From assembly GCF_045865695.1 (NCBI RefSeq), contig NZ_BAACAP010000248.1, positions 62,001 to 126,000 of the forward strand: 64,000 nt of DNA, in the 5' to 3' direction. Within the stretch, counting starts at the first letter, position 1, and each line of letters begins with the position of its first letter. Of this stretch, positions 8,829 through 17,262 are shown piece after piece. The notes beneath the pieces are model-generated. The model made no database searches. It was given only the letters and a program-made list of their open reading frames with translations, and was not told where the DNA came from. The position numbers were made by a program, and so were the translations under genes. The DNA comes from Scytonema sp045865695 (GTDB lineage: Bacteria; Cyanobacteriota; Cyanobacteriia; Cyanobacteriales; Nostocaceae).

Positions 8829-9152
8829 TCAGAATAAAATGACCGAAATTAAAGCATGAAGTGGTCGCAGTCTAAAATATGAGGTAGAAGCATATTTGAG
8901 AGGGTTGAATACGATTGCTTGCAGACTATTTCCTAAAATATCTGCTGCTGCATTTACACGTTTTAGGTAGTCCTTTAATAAACCACTGCCTATTCTTTTC
9001 CCTTGAAAATCTTTGCTTGCTGCTAGACGAGCTAAAAGGGCTATGGGTATAGGATATTTTGGCAATTCCTTAATAGTACGAGGTGGAGCATCTTTATGAG
9101 TAACATATGCTACAGTTAAAGTATCGTACTTTATTAATAAAATGTTGATTGA
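8829..9152 (-). pseudogene. GNAT acetyltransferase relic (toxin-type)
   Basis: The frame contains PRTIKELPKYPIPIALLARL, then LAASKDFQGKRIGSGLL and LKRVNAAADILG, which matches the acetyl-CoA-binding core of TacT-like GNAT toxins (usual RxxGxG/A appears as QGKRIG). The first 70-80 residues are degraded and there is no credible start. Homology stops after AADILG, followed by unrelated residues. It lies upstream of the ribbon-helix-helix gene, but toxin and antitoxin normally occur in the other order, so pairing is doubtful. Confidence 0.55.
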
Positions 9153-9224
9153 AATGCTAACTCTAGATAGAAGTACTCAGCAGGAGTAATCTCTACCATT
9201 TGACCAGTGTTTCTGATTTTTCTT

Positions 9225-9641
9225 ATGTATTCTGCATCTTCTTATCGACGCAAAGAAATTCTCCGTGGTGTTTTAGCAGTGTCTACTATCATTGTTGGTA
9301 TTACTCATTTTATCAAGCCAGACCAATACGCCCGAATTGTACCGCCAGTATTTCCGCCCTTGGCATCCGTTTACATTAGTGGTTTTTTTGAGATTCTTGG
9401 CGGTATTGGCTTAATGATTCCGTCGGTGAGTGTAGCAGCAGCGTGGGGACTCATTGCTCTATTTATAGGCGTGTTTCCTGCTAACATCTACATGACTTTG
9501 CACAACATTAAGGTGGAAGGAATACCCCATAGTCAGTTGCTTTATTTGGTAAGATTACCATTTCAGGCAGTGCTGATTGCTTGGGCATACTGGTATACTC
9601 AAAATCCACAAACACAACTAGGAGCATCGGAAAGTCGATGA
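9225..9641 (+). CDS. DoxX-like small membrane protein
   Basis: About 138 aa with four hydrophobic helices. The sequence LAVSTIIVGITHFIKPDQYA followed by PPLASVYISGFFEILGGIGL and the AAWGLIALFIGVFPANIYM block is characteristic of DoxX-family proteins. These are inner-membrane proteins of poorly defined role, linked to redox or respiratory components in some bacteria. ATG 9225 is preferred over an upstream in-frame GTG (9207). It appears monocistronic. Confidence 0.8.
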   Translation: MYSASSYRRKEILRGVLAVSTIIVGITHFIKPDQYARIVPPVFPPLASVYISGFFEILGGIGLMIPSVSVAAAWGLIALFIGVFPANIYMTLHNIKVEGIPHSQLLYLVRLPFQAVLIAWAYWYTQNPQTQLGASESR

Positions 9642-9976
9642 AGCACCTGCATTTTTTACAGACACTCTGAGAGAGTGGCTGTTTCGATTTAAGCTAGCTC
9701 GGAGTGTGAGAACTGCTTGAAAGCTATAGCTACTTTGAGATACCGCTTATCCTCTGTTTTCCACCCGTAGTGTTTGAGTAATTTTCGTTACTTAGTTTTG
9801 GAATAGAAAATACTAAGTCAATAAAAATGTTAAAAGTGTCGAAACATACATCAATTTCTAAAGAAACGCCAAAAGTATAAAAAAATATATCAGTTAATTG
9901 TCAAAACGATCGAGTTTATTATTTTTCTAGGAACCGGTTCCAGATTTAAGAAACGGAAAAATGGAGAAAAGACGAA
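9642..9976. other. Intergenic region, AT-rich
   Basis: No gene seen. A small hairpin (cactct-gag-agagtg, 9663-9677) 21 bases after the DoxX stop could be a weak terminator but lacks a T-tract. The rest is AT-rich and may carry the promoter of the glycine-rich protein gene; I cannot place its boxes. Confidence 0.4.
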
Positions 9977-10516
9977 ATGGACGAAAATCTGGAACAGTTT
10001 GTTTCTGATGAAAGCGATGTCTTTGCTGATGGTGATTTCATTAGCACTGGTACTGGTGATGATTTTGGCGGCACTGGTGCTGGTGATGACTTCGGTGGCA
10101 CTGGTAGTGATGGTGACTTCAGTGGCACTGGTGACTTCGGTGGCGCTGGTGGCTTTGGTGGCTTCGGTGGTGCTGGTGACTTCGGTGGCTTTGGCGGCGC
10201 TGGTGGCTTCGGCGGTGCTGGTGGCTTCGGCGGTGCTAGTGGCTTTGGTGGCGCTGGTGGCTTCGGTGGTGCTGGTGGCTTCGGTGGTGGAGAAAATCCC
10301 TTTGCTAGTGGTGGCTTCGGTGGCTTCGGCGGCGCTGGTGGCTTTGGCGGCGCTGGTGGCTTCGGTGGTGCTGGTGGCTTCGGTGGTGGAGAAAATCCCT
10401 TTGCTAGTGGTGGCTTTGGTGGCGCTGGTGGCTTCGGTGGTGGAGAAAATCCCTTTGCTAGTGGTGGCTTCAGTGGCTTCGGTGGCGCTGGTGGCTTCGG
10501 TGGCGGAGCAGGTTAA
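9977..10516 (+). CDS. Glycine-rich repeat protein
   Basis: 179 aa. An acidic head (DENLEQFVSDESDVFADGD) is followed by about 150 residues of Gly-Phe-Gly-Gly-Ala repeats, punctuated by three copies of GGENPFASGGF. The DNA is correspondingly repetitive (ggtggcttcggtggtgctgg units), so the length probably varies between strains. There is no signal peptide, TM segment or cysteine. Other frames across the region are also open because of the repeat. The Phe-Gly composition resembles low-complexity condensate-forming or structural proteins, but that is analogy only. Confidence 0.6.
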   Translation: MDENLEQFVSDESDVFADGDFISTGTGDDFGGTGAGDDFGGTGSDGDFSGTGDFGGAGGFGGFGGAGDFGGFGGAGGFGGAGGFGGASGFGGAGGFGGAGGFGGGENPFASGGFGGFGGAGGFGGAGGFGGAGGFGGGENPFASGGFGGAGGFGGGENPFASGGFSGFGGAGGFGGGAG

Positions 10517-10978
10517 GAAACTTCAAAATAAAAAGTTTCTAAATATCTCTTGTGGAACGATCGCCTTGCCTGAAACACGTTTGAAGGGCAGGCGAGGACG
10601 CTCCGCAGTTGCTATCTCAAGCGCGGAGACGCTATGTGCAAGGCACACGCTCTCGTCTCTGGCGCGACACGCTCGCTATGTGCAAAGCACATAGCGAGCG
10701 TGTCGCGATGCTGAAAGCTATGCCCGTAAGGGTTATACGCGAACAACGGGAGTTCCCCCCGCAACGCACTGCTTTCCACCCTACATTTCGGGAGAATCAA
10801 TATTTGTAGGTTAAGGGGAACTGGGTTTGGGAAAAAGGAGAAGAAAAAACCCTTAACCCAATCCCAATAACCTTTTCCCTAAACCAAATTTGTGTAAAAA
10901 TGCTATCACCCATTCGGGTGAACTGAGAGTAAGCCATGTTACAAAGCATTCGTGGATACTTCGTACCAACCTCGGTTA
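10517..10978. repeat. Intergenic repeats with a perfect 21-bp hairpin
   Basis: No gene seen. The region carries several dispersed palindromic motifs around gcggagacgctatgtgc. The clearest is a perfect inverted repeat, 10663-10683 against 10687-10707, 21-bp arms and a 3-base loop. This would fold into a very stable RNA or DNA hairpin and may also end transcription from the glycine-rich gene. Confidence 0.6.
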
Positions 10979-11500
10979 ATGATGATTGTCTCTTTTGACT
11001 TAGGGGTTCCATTCTGTCAAATTGTAGTTTACGATCCAGGGAATGATGTAATAATTCACGATTGGACTGAGCAACAAGGCAGACAGGGATTTTCATGGCG
11101 TCCTAGTAGTGTAGCTTTCGGTATGATTGGGCAAGCTCCTGAACTATCAACAGAAATATGGCTAGCTAATGAAATAAACCTTAGAGCAGATACCGTTCGT
11201 GCTATTCTAGTTCCGTTTGATGTAGGAGAATCAAGGACAGTTAGGATTTCAGACGTTGCGGACTTGGGTAAAGAAGTTCCGATAGTCCAAGGCAAGTACG
11301 AACTTGTCTTTGAAACAGGATTTATAAATGAAGAAGAATACAAAAACTATAATTCCACCAGCATAGTCATCCAAGTTGTCCGATCGAGACTGCTCAATGT
11401 AAATCGCTCTCACCTGTGGATCAAATACAATCTCGTCCTCATTTCTCAAGTCATAGGCTGGGATTTTTCGCCCGTTAATCATGAGACCCTTAACTTGTGA
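10979..11500 (+). CDS. ComJ-like protein (nuclease-inhibitor family)
   Basis: About 173 aa from ATG 10979. The N-terminal two thirds (FCQIVVYDPG, HDWTEQQGRQGFSWRPSSVAF, then VPIVQGKYELVFETGF) match ComJ, known in Bacillus as the inhibitor of the NucA competence nuclease. No NucA-like gene is adjacent. After EEEYKNY (about 11347) the sequence stops resembling ComJ and runs antisense to a minus-strand gene, so the C-terminus has probably been replaced through a rearrangement. An in-frame GTG at 10952 would add nine residues. Confidence 0.6.
   Translation: MMIVSFDLGVPFCQIVVYDPGNDVIIHDWTEQQGRQGFSWRPSSVAFGMIGQAPELSTEIWLANEINLRADTVRAILVPFDVGESRTVRISDVADLGKEVPIVQGKYELVFETGFINEEEYKNYNSTSIVIQVVRSRLLNVNRSHLWIKYNLVLISQVIGWDFSPVNHETLNL
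11249..11482 (-). CDS. Small protein, probably with altered C-terminus
   Basis: 77 aa starting with an ATG that overlaps the stop of the upstream minus-strand gene (ATGA). The first 42 residues (MINGRKIPAYDLRNEDEIVF...EQSRSDNLDDYAGG) look like normal protein. The rest is hydrophobic or basic and lies antisense to the ComJ-like gene, so the natural 3' end was probably lost near 11350. No family recognised. Confidence 0.35.
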   Translation of the reverse strand: MINGRKIPAYDLRNEDEIVFDPQVRAIYIEQSRSDNLDDYAGGIIVFVFFFIYKSCFKDKFVLALDYRNFFTQVRNV

Positions 11501-11886
11501 TAAATGATTCCCAATGCATTTACAAGTGTCAGCATCAAGTTTATGGGGTTATTATTCTGACGTTGTAAATACTCATCAATAAGTACAGCTACAGCTAGTA
11601 AGTCTGTAAAGATTGGCTGCTGAATGCCATGACGCGAAGCAAAGTCTCTAGTGTAAGTGAAGTGATATTCTACAAGTTCTACAATATCTAGTTCGGGATG
11701 CGATCGCCTAAACAGTTTTTGCTTTTCATAATCAGTGACCTGCAATTTCACTGAAGTCGTAGTCAAAATCGCATCATCAGCAAAGCAACTCACAATATCT
11801 ACACCTGCAAACCCCGTTCTAGTTTTCATAACCGAAGCACAAAGACAGTCATCTTCAGCAAGCGTAAATGTAAGTACTGACTTCAC
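11479..11886 (-). CDS. Hypothetical protein
   Basis: 135 aa from a GTG start that overlaps the preceding minus-strand gene by 32 bases, with an ATGA overlap to the following one. This tight packing supports translation as an operon. The protein is mixed alpha/beta (SVKLQVTDYEKQKLFRRSHP; FTDLLAVAVLIDEYLQRQNN) with no motif that I recognise. Four Cys/Asp-rich positions near the N-terminus have no clear metal pattern. Confidence 0.45.
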   Translation of the reverse strand: MKSVLTFTLAEDDCLCASVMKTRTGFAGVDIVSCFADDAILTTTSVKLQVTDYEKQKLFRRSHPELDIVELVEYHFTYTRDFASRHGIQQPIFTDLLAVAVLIDEYLQRQNNNPINLMLTLVNALGIIYHKLRVS

Positions 11887-12130
11887 TCATGTGCGAGAGT
11901 GTTAGCTTTCCGAGTAAGCGGAACTTCAATGCTCGTATTTTGGCATCGATTTCACGAAGTTTCGCTAATTCATCTACAGGTAAGTTTGTAAAATTAGTTG
12001 AAAAGTAATTTCCTTTGACACCCGCATACAATAAGGGAATAGGGTTATCGGTAGCTGAGTAGCAATTTCCAGCAAGTCTTGCGGCTTCAATTACAGATGC
12101 AAGACTTGGAATGGGCTTTTTTGCGTTCAT
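11855..12130 (-). CDS. Hypothetical small protein
   Basis: 91 aa from ATG 12130; an in-frame TTG extends it by four residues. It begins MNAKKPIPSLASVIEAARLA and has a helical C-terminal half (DELAKLREIDAKIRALKFRL). First gene of a three-gene overlapping minus-strand set. No family recognised. Confidence 0.45.
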   Translation of the reverse strand: MNAKKPIPSLASVIEAARLAGNCYSATDNPIPLLYAGVKGNYFSTNFTNLPVDELAKLREIDAKIRALKFRLLGKLTLSHMSEVSTYIYAC

Positions 12131-12366
12131 AGTTAGTTCCAAAGATTGAGTTTTCAGAATTCTTCTTTATTCCTGCTGACTGTGCTTATAATTCCCAAAA
12201 ATCTCAATTTTGCACACAAATAGAACATGAGTAACTCTGTAGACCACACTTAGCTTTTACAATTGGAAAATTATGAACAAATATAAATGCAGTAGTTTTT
12301 AGGCGATCGTTTATATTCCGCAATGAACAAGCGCGATCGCCTTTCACTAACCGCGTCCTAACTAAT

Positions 12367-13011
12367 TTAGACTCTACCACTGCAAGTAGCCGATCCTAAC
12401 CACGTATGCGGGTTACCAGCCCAACACCAACCGAGCTTTGGTTGATGCTTGCTTATCCATAAGGCTGTGACCCGACGGTCACCACAACGAGAACCAAGCA
12501 AAGAGAAACCATTGTTCTTTTTTAAGATATCTGGATAATGGGTAATTACGGCAATACCTTCATCAATCGTAAGTGGGGAACGGTTTTGTTTTTTGATTAT
12601 TTCCATTGCATCATCTGGCGTAATATTAAGCGTTTCTTTGCCTGTATCAATATTTACTAACAAGTACGCCATACTGTTGGGAAGTTTTACACCCTCAATT
12701 GGTTTGAAACCTTTAAGATCGTCTGCGTCTATTACCGCAAACCCTTTTTTATATTTGCGTTCTACTAACTCTATTGTCTTGTCGGTAGCTACCAAATCGC
12801 TCTTGACAACAATAACAAAAGGGATATCTCCTTCTAATGGTTCTTTCCCTTGCGTGACAAGTTCACCGATTTTCTCTTTAAGGGGTTCGATATGCTTAAT
12901 GAATTCATCCGCCGAGACAAGAGCAAATTTAGAGTATTCTTTCTGTACCAAGTTCTCAACTTGGCGATCGAACTCTTGCAGCAACTTTGCCATACTCTCT
13001 TTGTTAAGCAT
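12367..13011 (-). CDS. DUF5701 family protein
   Basis: 214 aa. The C-terminal half carries the hallmarks of this family: GIAVITHYPDILKKN, SLLGSRCGDRRVTALWISK and PKLGWCWAGNPHTWLGSATC. The N-terminal half is helical (LLQEFDRQVENLVQKEYSKF) and includes IPFVIVVKSDLVA. The family has conserved Cys, Arg and His residues consistent with an enzyme, but no function is established to my knowledge. Complete by length. No operon partners. Confidence 0.85.
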   Translation of the reverse strand: MLNKESMAKLLQEFDRQVENLVQKEYSKFALVSADEFIKHIEPLKEKIGELVTQGKEPLEGDIPFVIVVKSDLVATDKTIELVERKYKKGFAVIDADDLKGFKPIEGVKLPNSMAYLLVNIDTGKETLNITPDDAMEIIKKQNRSPLTIDEGIAVITHYPDILKKNNGFSLLGSRCGDRRVTALWISKHQPKLGWCWAGNPHTWLGSATCSGRV

Positions 13012-13770
13012 AATCTGTCACACGGTTTCAACGTATCTAACTGCTACAAAGTCACATCAGTCGATTCCATAAATTCTTCTTTGAATTTTAAAGCAGTACG
13101 TAACTGATTTACAATCTGGTGTATGTTCGTTTATACAGTAATTGCTTGGCTTTCATTTACCTGATACACAACTTGTTTGCGTATTTCAAGACTCTGCTGA
13201 TAACGCGATCGCCTGCCAATCTGACTCAGTTCATAAGACTTTAATGAGCGATCGCAGTACCGATGCAGTGATTAAAATCACAATATTCATGTGAACTGAC
13301 TTTTCTTAAATTTCCAGACAATACTATATTGTTTAGGAGAGTAAACTTGGTTAGGTTCAGCCTTGCGACTTGTCAGAAAGATTTTCTGTGTGGCGAACTG
13401 TATATTAAGCATTTTTGTGTTCTAAATAAGCTGTGAAAAATTTTATACTCAGGCTCTACCTGAACTTTAGTATAGGTAATGACCTCATCAAACAGTCAGT
13501 TCTTTGCCAAACTTAGGAATAGTGACAAGACATAGTAGTTGTATTAGTTAGTTAACAATGGGAGCAAAACGTTTCTTCTGATAGGAAAAATTTAAATAAC
13601 TTGTGTCACAATGATATCATTGTAACTGGCTGAAAAGTCAGTAAAATAACATAATGATACTTGCTTTGATAAGCAAGCGTCAAACTATAGCATTCAAGTT
13701 TTTACCTTTAACTTACTGTATGAATACTAACTTAAATACTAAGTAGCATTACACGATCGACAAAAGATTT
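13012..13770. other. Long intergenic region upstream of the CHAT receptor gene
   Basis: About 760 bases without a convincing gene. One short minus-strand open stretch near 13145-13260 lacks a start and is not called. The last 200 bases contain a 16-bp palindrome (listed separately) and a small hairpin (13660-13677), consistent with an extended regulatory region for the gene at 13771. Confidence 0.5.
13608..13623. promoter_or_regulatory. Perfect 16-bp palindrome, possible operator
   Basis: The sequence acaatgatatcattgt is perfectly self-complementary and lies about 150 bases before the CHAT receptor start. Size and symmetry fit a dimeric repressor site. No known regulator is assigned. Confidence 0.35.
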
Positions 13771-16389
13771 ATGAGAAAATTGGTTGAACTCACAATTCAT
13801 AGTGGTACCTTCAACGATGGTTTTTTTGTTACCCTACAAATACGTGAGAATGGTAGAAATCTCTTCCCGGAACCCAAACCAAAAAATTTTCCTCCTGCAC
13901 CAGACCTTCCTGAACTTTATCAAAGTTGGCAGAGACAGTATTCTTCTTGGAGAAAAAGAGCAATTACCCATTCCAATAATCAAGTCACTAATGTATCTAA
14001 TAATCAAAGTTTTAAAAACGCTGCAAAAGAACTTGAAGCAGGTATGAGAAGATGGTTCCAAGACCAATCTTTTTTACAATTGTCTAGTGATATACTAAGT
14101 CATGTTAAAGAGAACGAATCGGCTCACATCATTTTTAAAATAAATAGTGAACTTTTACAGAGACAGAATAATCAACTTCTACAGAAGCTTCCTTGGAATA
14201 TATGGAATATATTTGAGTTCCGTGACAAAGTATGGTTTTCCCTGAGTCTGGTACTTAATCAACATTTTAAGACTCTGAAAACATCTGTGTTAAAAACACC
14301 TGTGAAGATTCTGGCAATCTTTGGTAATGCTGAAGGAATTAATACTCAAAAAGATAAAGAATTATTGGAGAACTTAGGAGCAAAAGTAGAACTACTACCA
14401 AATTCATTACAGCAAAACTCATCACCATTAAGGCAGCAAGTACATGATAAATTGTGGGATGAAAGTTGGGATATTCTGTTCTTTGCAGGGCACAGTGCTA
14501 GTAACAATGAAGGTAATAGCGGCGAAATACAGATTAGTAGGAATGAAAGTTTAGATCTGAATGAGTTTAAAAAAGCCCTTAAAAGAGCTATACAAAAAGG
14601 CTTAAAACTAGCTATCTTTAACTCCTGTGATGGAATGGGATTAGCAAACAAGCTTGCAGAATTAGAAATTTCTCAAGTGATTGTGATGCGGGAGTCAGTA
14701 CCGGATGAAGTCGCACAGAGGTTTTTACAGGAATTTTTGCGTTTGTTTTCCAATGGAGAAGCTTTCGATCTAGCAGTGCGACAGGCTCTAGAAAGGTTGG
14801 AGGTTATTGAAAATGAATACCCCGGTGCTTCCTGGCTACCTGTAATCTGTCAAAATCCCGTAGCAAAGCTGCCCGTTTGGCCCCAATCAAGTCGTCTTCA
14901 AATTTGGCGATCGCACAAGAGAAAGATTATTTTGGTTGGTTTAAGTTTACTATTTATAAGTTTGTCAGCAGGTATTATATCCCAACTAAGACCCAAAAAA
15001 CCAAATAGAATAAATACTCTTCAGGTAGAAAAAGAAAAACTACAAACAACTCCTCTCGTAGTAAAAACACAAGACCAAGTTCCAAATCTAAAACCTACTG
15101 ATTTCAGCTATGGAGGACGAGTTTTGATTGCTGCAAGTAGTTTTGAAGTGACCAGCAAAAGAGCAGAATCAGAAAAGATAACAGGAATAAAGAAATTTGC
15201 AAATAAGAATTTTAATAGTGCTGTTATTCACTTCCAAAATGCTCGTAACATATATAAAAACGATCCAGAAAACTTAATTTATTTGAATAACGCCAAAATT
15301 GGTGAAGGTTCATCTTATACGATTGCCGTACCGATTCCCATCAGTCAATATAAAACAGGTGCAGAAGAAATCTTGCGTGGGGTCGCTCAAGCTCAAGATG
15401 AGATTAATAATGCAGGGGGTATCAATGGTAAGCCGCTACGAGTGTTGATTGCTGACGATCGCGACGATCCCAAATTGGCTAAGCAAATTGCAGAGAAATT
15501 GGTCACACTTCCTGACGTACTTGGAGTTATGGGGCACTATGCTAGCAATGTCGCCTTAGAGGTCAGTCAAGTTTATGAAAAAAAGAGATTGGTAGTCATT
15601 TTTCCAACCAGTTCATCTGTAAAATTATCCAACTTTGGTAATTACGTTTTTCGTACCGTTCCCAGTGACGCCTGTGCTGGAAAAGTATTAGCTAATTTTA
15701 TGCTTAATAGTTTGCGACAACGGAAAGCAGCAATTTTTTACAATTCTCAAAGTGAGTATAGCAACTCCCTAACGTCGGCTTTTAAAGACGCAATTTCTAA
15801 GGGAGGAGGGGAGGAAGCACTCACCTTTGACTTGCACGCTCCTTTAGATTTATCTGCAAGTGTCAACAGCGCCGTGGAGAAAAAAGCTACCGTCTTAGTA
15901 CTATTTGCGAATACTAACAAATTAAAGGATGCTTTACAGGTGTTAAAAGCGAACGACAAGCAACTCACTATTTTGGGAGGAGATGATGTTTATAATCCTA
16001 TGACATTGCAAGCTGGTGCAAACACATCTGATATTGTTATTGCAGTTCCTTGGCACATTCAATATAATGACCAATCGGAGTTCGTCAAGAAATCTCGCAA
16101 GCTTTGGGAAGCAGATGTCAACTGGCGAACTGTCACGTCTTATGATGCAACCAAAGCCTTGATTGCTGGTATCAAGCAGAACCCAACCCGTGAAGGAGTG
16201 AGTCAAGCGCTTCGCTCAAAAGATTTCACCACAGAAGGGGCTATCAACGAGGTACAGTTTTTGCTAAGCGATCGCCGTAACGCCTCTATCCAGCTCGTCA
16301 AAGGTCAATACTCTGGTTCTTCCTCCCGCACTGGTCTTGAATATGAGTTTCGTCCTATAGGTCAATTAAGGTCTTGTCAACTCGAATAG
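13771..16389 (+). CDS. CHAT protease - TM - periplasmic binding-protein receptor
   Basis: 872 aa with three modules. The cytoplasmic N-terminal half contains a CHAT (caspase-like) protease domain with catalytic H241 in FFAGHSAS and C286 in FNSCDGMG. A single TM helix at about 386-406 follows. The C-terminal half (about 510-870) is a type I periplasmic binding domain like those of branched-chain amino acid ABC transporters (GAEEILRGVAQAQDEINNAG, GINGKPLRVLIADD, SSVKLSNFGNYVFRT). Family knowledge suggests ligand binding outside activates proteolysis inside. ATG 13771 gives full N-terminal coverage. It converges on a leftward operon with a sigma-like factor, DUF1822 and a trypsin-STAND protein, with which it probably works. 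Confidence 0.88.
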   Translation: MRKLVELTIHSGTFNDGFFVTLQIRENGRNLFPEPKPKNFPPAPDLPELYQSWQRQYSSWRKRAITHSNNQVTNVSNNQSFKNAAKELEAGMRRWFQDQSFLQLSSDILSHVKENESAHIIFKINSELLQRQNNQLLQKLPWNIWNIFEFRDKVWFSLSLVLNQHFKTLKTSVLKTPVKILAIFGNAEGINTQKDKELLENLGAKVELLPNSLQQNSSPLRQQVHDKLWDESWDILFFAGHSASNNEGNSGEIQISRNESLDLNEFKKALKRAIQKGLKLAIFNSCDGMGLANKLAELEISQVIVMRESVPDEVAQRFLQEFLRLFSNGEAFDLAVRQALERLEVIENEYPGASWLPVICQNPVAKLPVWPQSSRLQIWRSHKRKIILVGLSLLFISLSAGIISQLRPKKPNRINTLQVEKEKLQTTPLVVKTQDQVPNLKPTDFSYGGRVLIAASSFEVTSKRAESEKITGIKKFANKNFNSAVIHFQNARNIYKNDPENLIYLNNAKIGEGSSYTIAVPIPISQYKTGAEEILRGVAQAQDEINNAGGINGKPLRVLIADDRDDPKLAKQIAEKLVTLPDVLGVMGHYASNVALEVSQVYEKKRLVVIFPTSSSVKLSNFGNYVFRTVPSDACAGKVLANFMLNSLRQRKAAIFYNSQSEYSNSLTSAFKDAISKGGGEEALTFDLHAPLDLSASVNSAVEKKATVLVLFANTNKLKDALQVLKANDKQLTILGGDDVYNPMTLQAGANTSDIVIAVPWHIQYNDQSEFVKKSRKLWEADVNWRTVTSYDATKALIAGIKQNPTREGVSQALRSKDFTTEGAINEVQFLLSDRRNASIQLVKGQYSGSSSRTGLEYEFRPIGQLRSCQLE

Positions 16390-16478
16390 TTTCTTCATAA
16401 AAATTTAAGTTGATAGGAGGTATCGTGTTGGGATTTTAAACATTGAGTTATTGCGATCTATAGTTGAATTTTGAGCGT

Positions 16479-17207
16479 TTACATCTTCTCTAACTTTGTT
16501 AGTTCGTCAATGGAAATAATTCGTTTGTTAATGGAATTAGATAATAACGAAAAAAGAGCATCGCGTGCATTCTTTGAGTGAAACTTATCAAATGTGGATT
16601 CAATGAAAACAATTGGTTGCTGAATGTTTTTCAAGAGTAATGGATTGAGGTCAGATAGGGAAGCTCCTTGATAAAGTTTTTTTGCTTTTTTCCATCCCGA
16701 TGCCTCTATCACTTGTAGGACTTCAGGAGACGTTTTATTTCTTATAGATGTAAGAAATTGGTGAAATTCTTGCTCTCCCGCGATCGAGGCAGCAATTTCT
16801 GCATATTTATTTCTAATCTGAGTACGTTCTTCACCAAACGTTGGCACTCGATAAAAAATTAACTTCTCTACTAAGTGAGGAATTTCAAGAGTAGCATAAA
16901 TTGCTACCATGACTCCCTTTGAGCTACCAACCAGAATTATTGGCTTGTCGATCGCGGACAAAATTTTAGCAATAGATTTACCATACATTTCCCAAGTTAG
17001 ATCGTGACCTTCGGACTGGTCAAAAAGGGTTGCACTTCCATAACCAGGGAGACAGAACGAAAAGTCTACAAATTTTGCTAAATCCTTTGGGGGAAGAAAT
17101 GTACCAAATAATTCGTGAATATATCCCACAATTAAACGATTATCAGGAAAATTTCCTTCAGCGATTACTATTCCAACGGAAGGAATCTCTACTTTTATTT
17201 GTGTCAA
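16479..17207 (-). CDS. Alpha/beta hydrolase
   Basis: 242 aa. The nucleophile elbow is GSSKG with S96 as the likely catalytic serine, after the usual strand (KPIILVGSSKGVMVA). An oxyanion-type region precedes it (FCLPGYGSATLFDQSEGHDL). The acid and histidine are less clear; D and H near ESTFDKFHSKNAR are candidates. It is cytoplasmic, with no signal peptide. It is the last gene of the leftward operon, 55 bases after the trypsin-STAND-WD40 gene, and converges on the CHAT receptor. Substrate unknown. Confidence 0.75.
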   Translation of the reverse strand: MTQIKVEIPSVGIVIAEGNFPDNRLIVGYIHELFGTFLPPKDLAKFVDFSFCLPGYGSATLFDQSEGHDLTWEMYGKSIAKILSAIDKPIILVGSSKGVMVAIYATLEIPHLVEKLIFYRVPTFGEERTQIRNKYAEIAASIAGEQEFHQFLTSIRNKTSPEVLQVIEASGWKKAKKLYQGASLSDLNPLLLKNIQQPIVFIESTFDKFHSKNARDALFSLLSNSINKRIISIDELTKLEKM

Positions 17208-17262
17208 GATAAAGTCCTCAGAGTAATAGGAGCAATTCTACTTAAGCAAATATTAATTATTA

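Noticed and set aside
8560..8859. 99-codon plus-strand frame
   Set aside because: Antisense to the ribbon-helix-helix gene; composition is not protein-like.
8595..9152. Functional TacAT-type toxin-antitoxin pair
   Set aside because: The GNAT lacks its N-terminus and natural end, and the gene order is opposite to TacAT.
9999..10694. A 231-codon plus-strand frame across the glycine-rich gene, Val/Ala/Leu-rich
   Set aside because: It is the shifted reading of the same GGN-rich repeats and reads into intergenic palindromes; the Gly-Phe frame has a sensible acidic start and stop.
13145..13285. Minus-strand stretch without start reading SYELSQIGRRSRYQQSLEIR
   Set aside because: Could be a transposase relic, but too short and I recognise no family.
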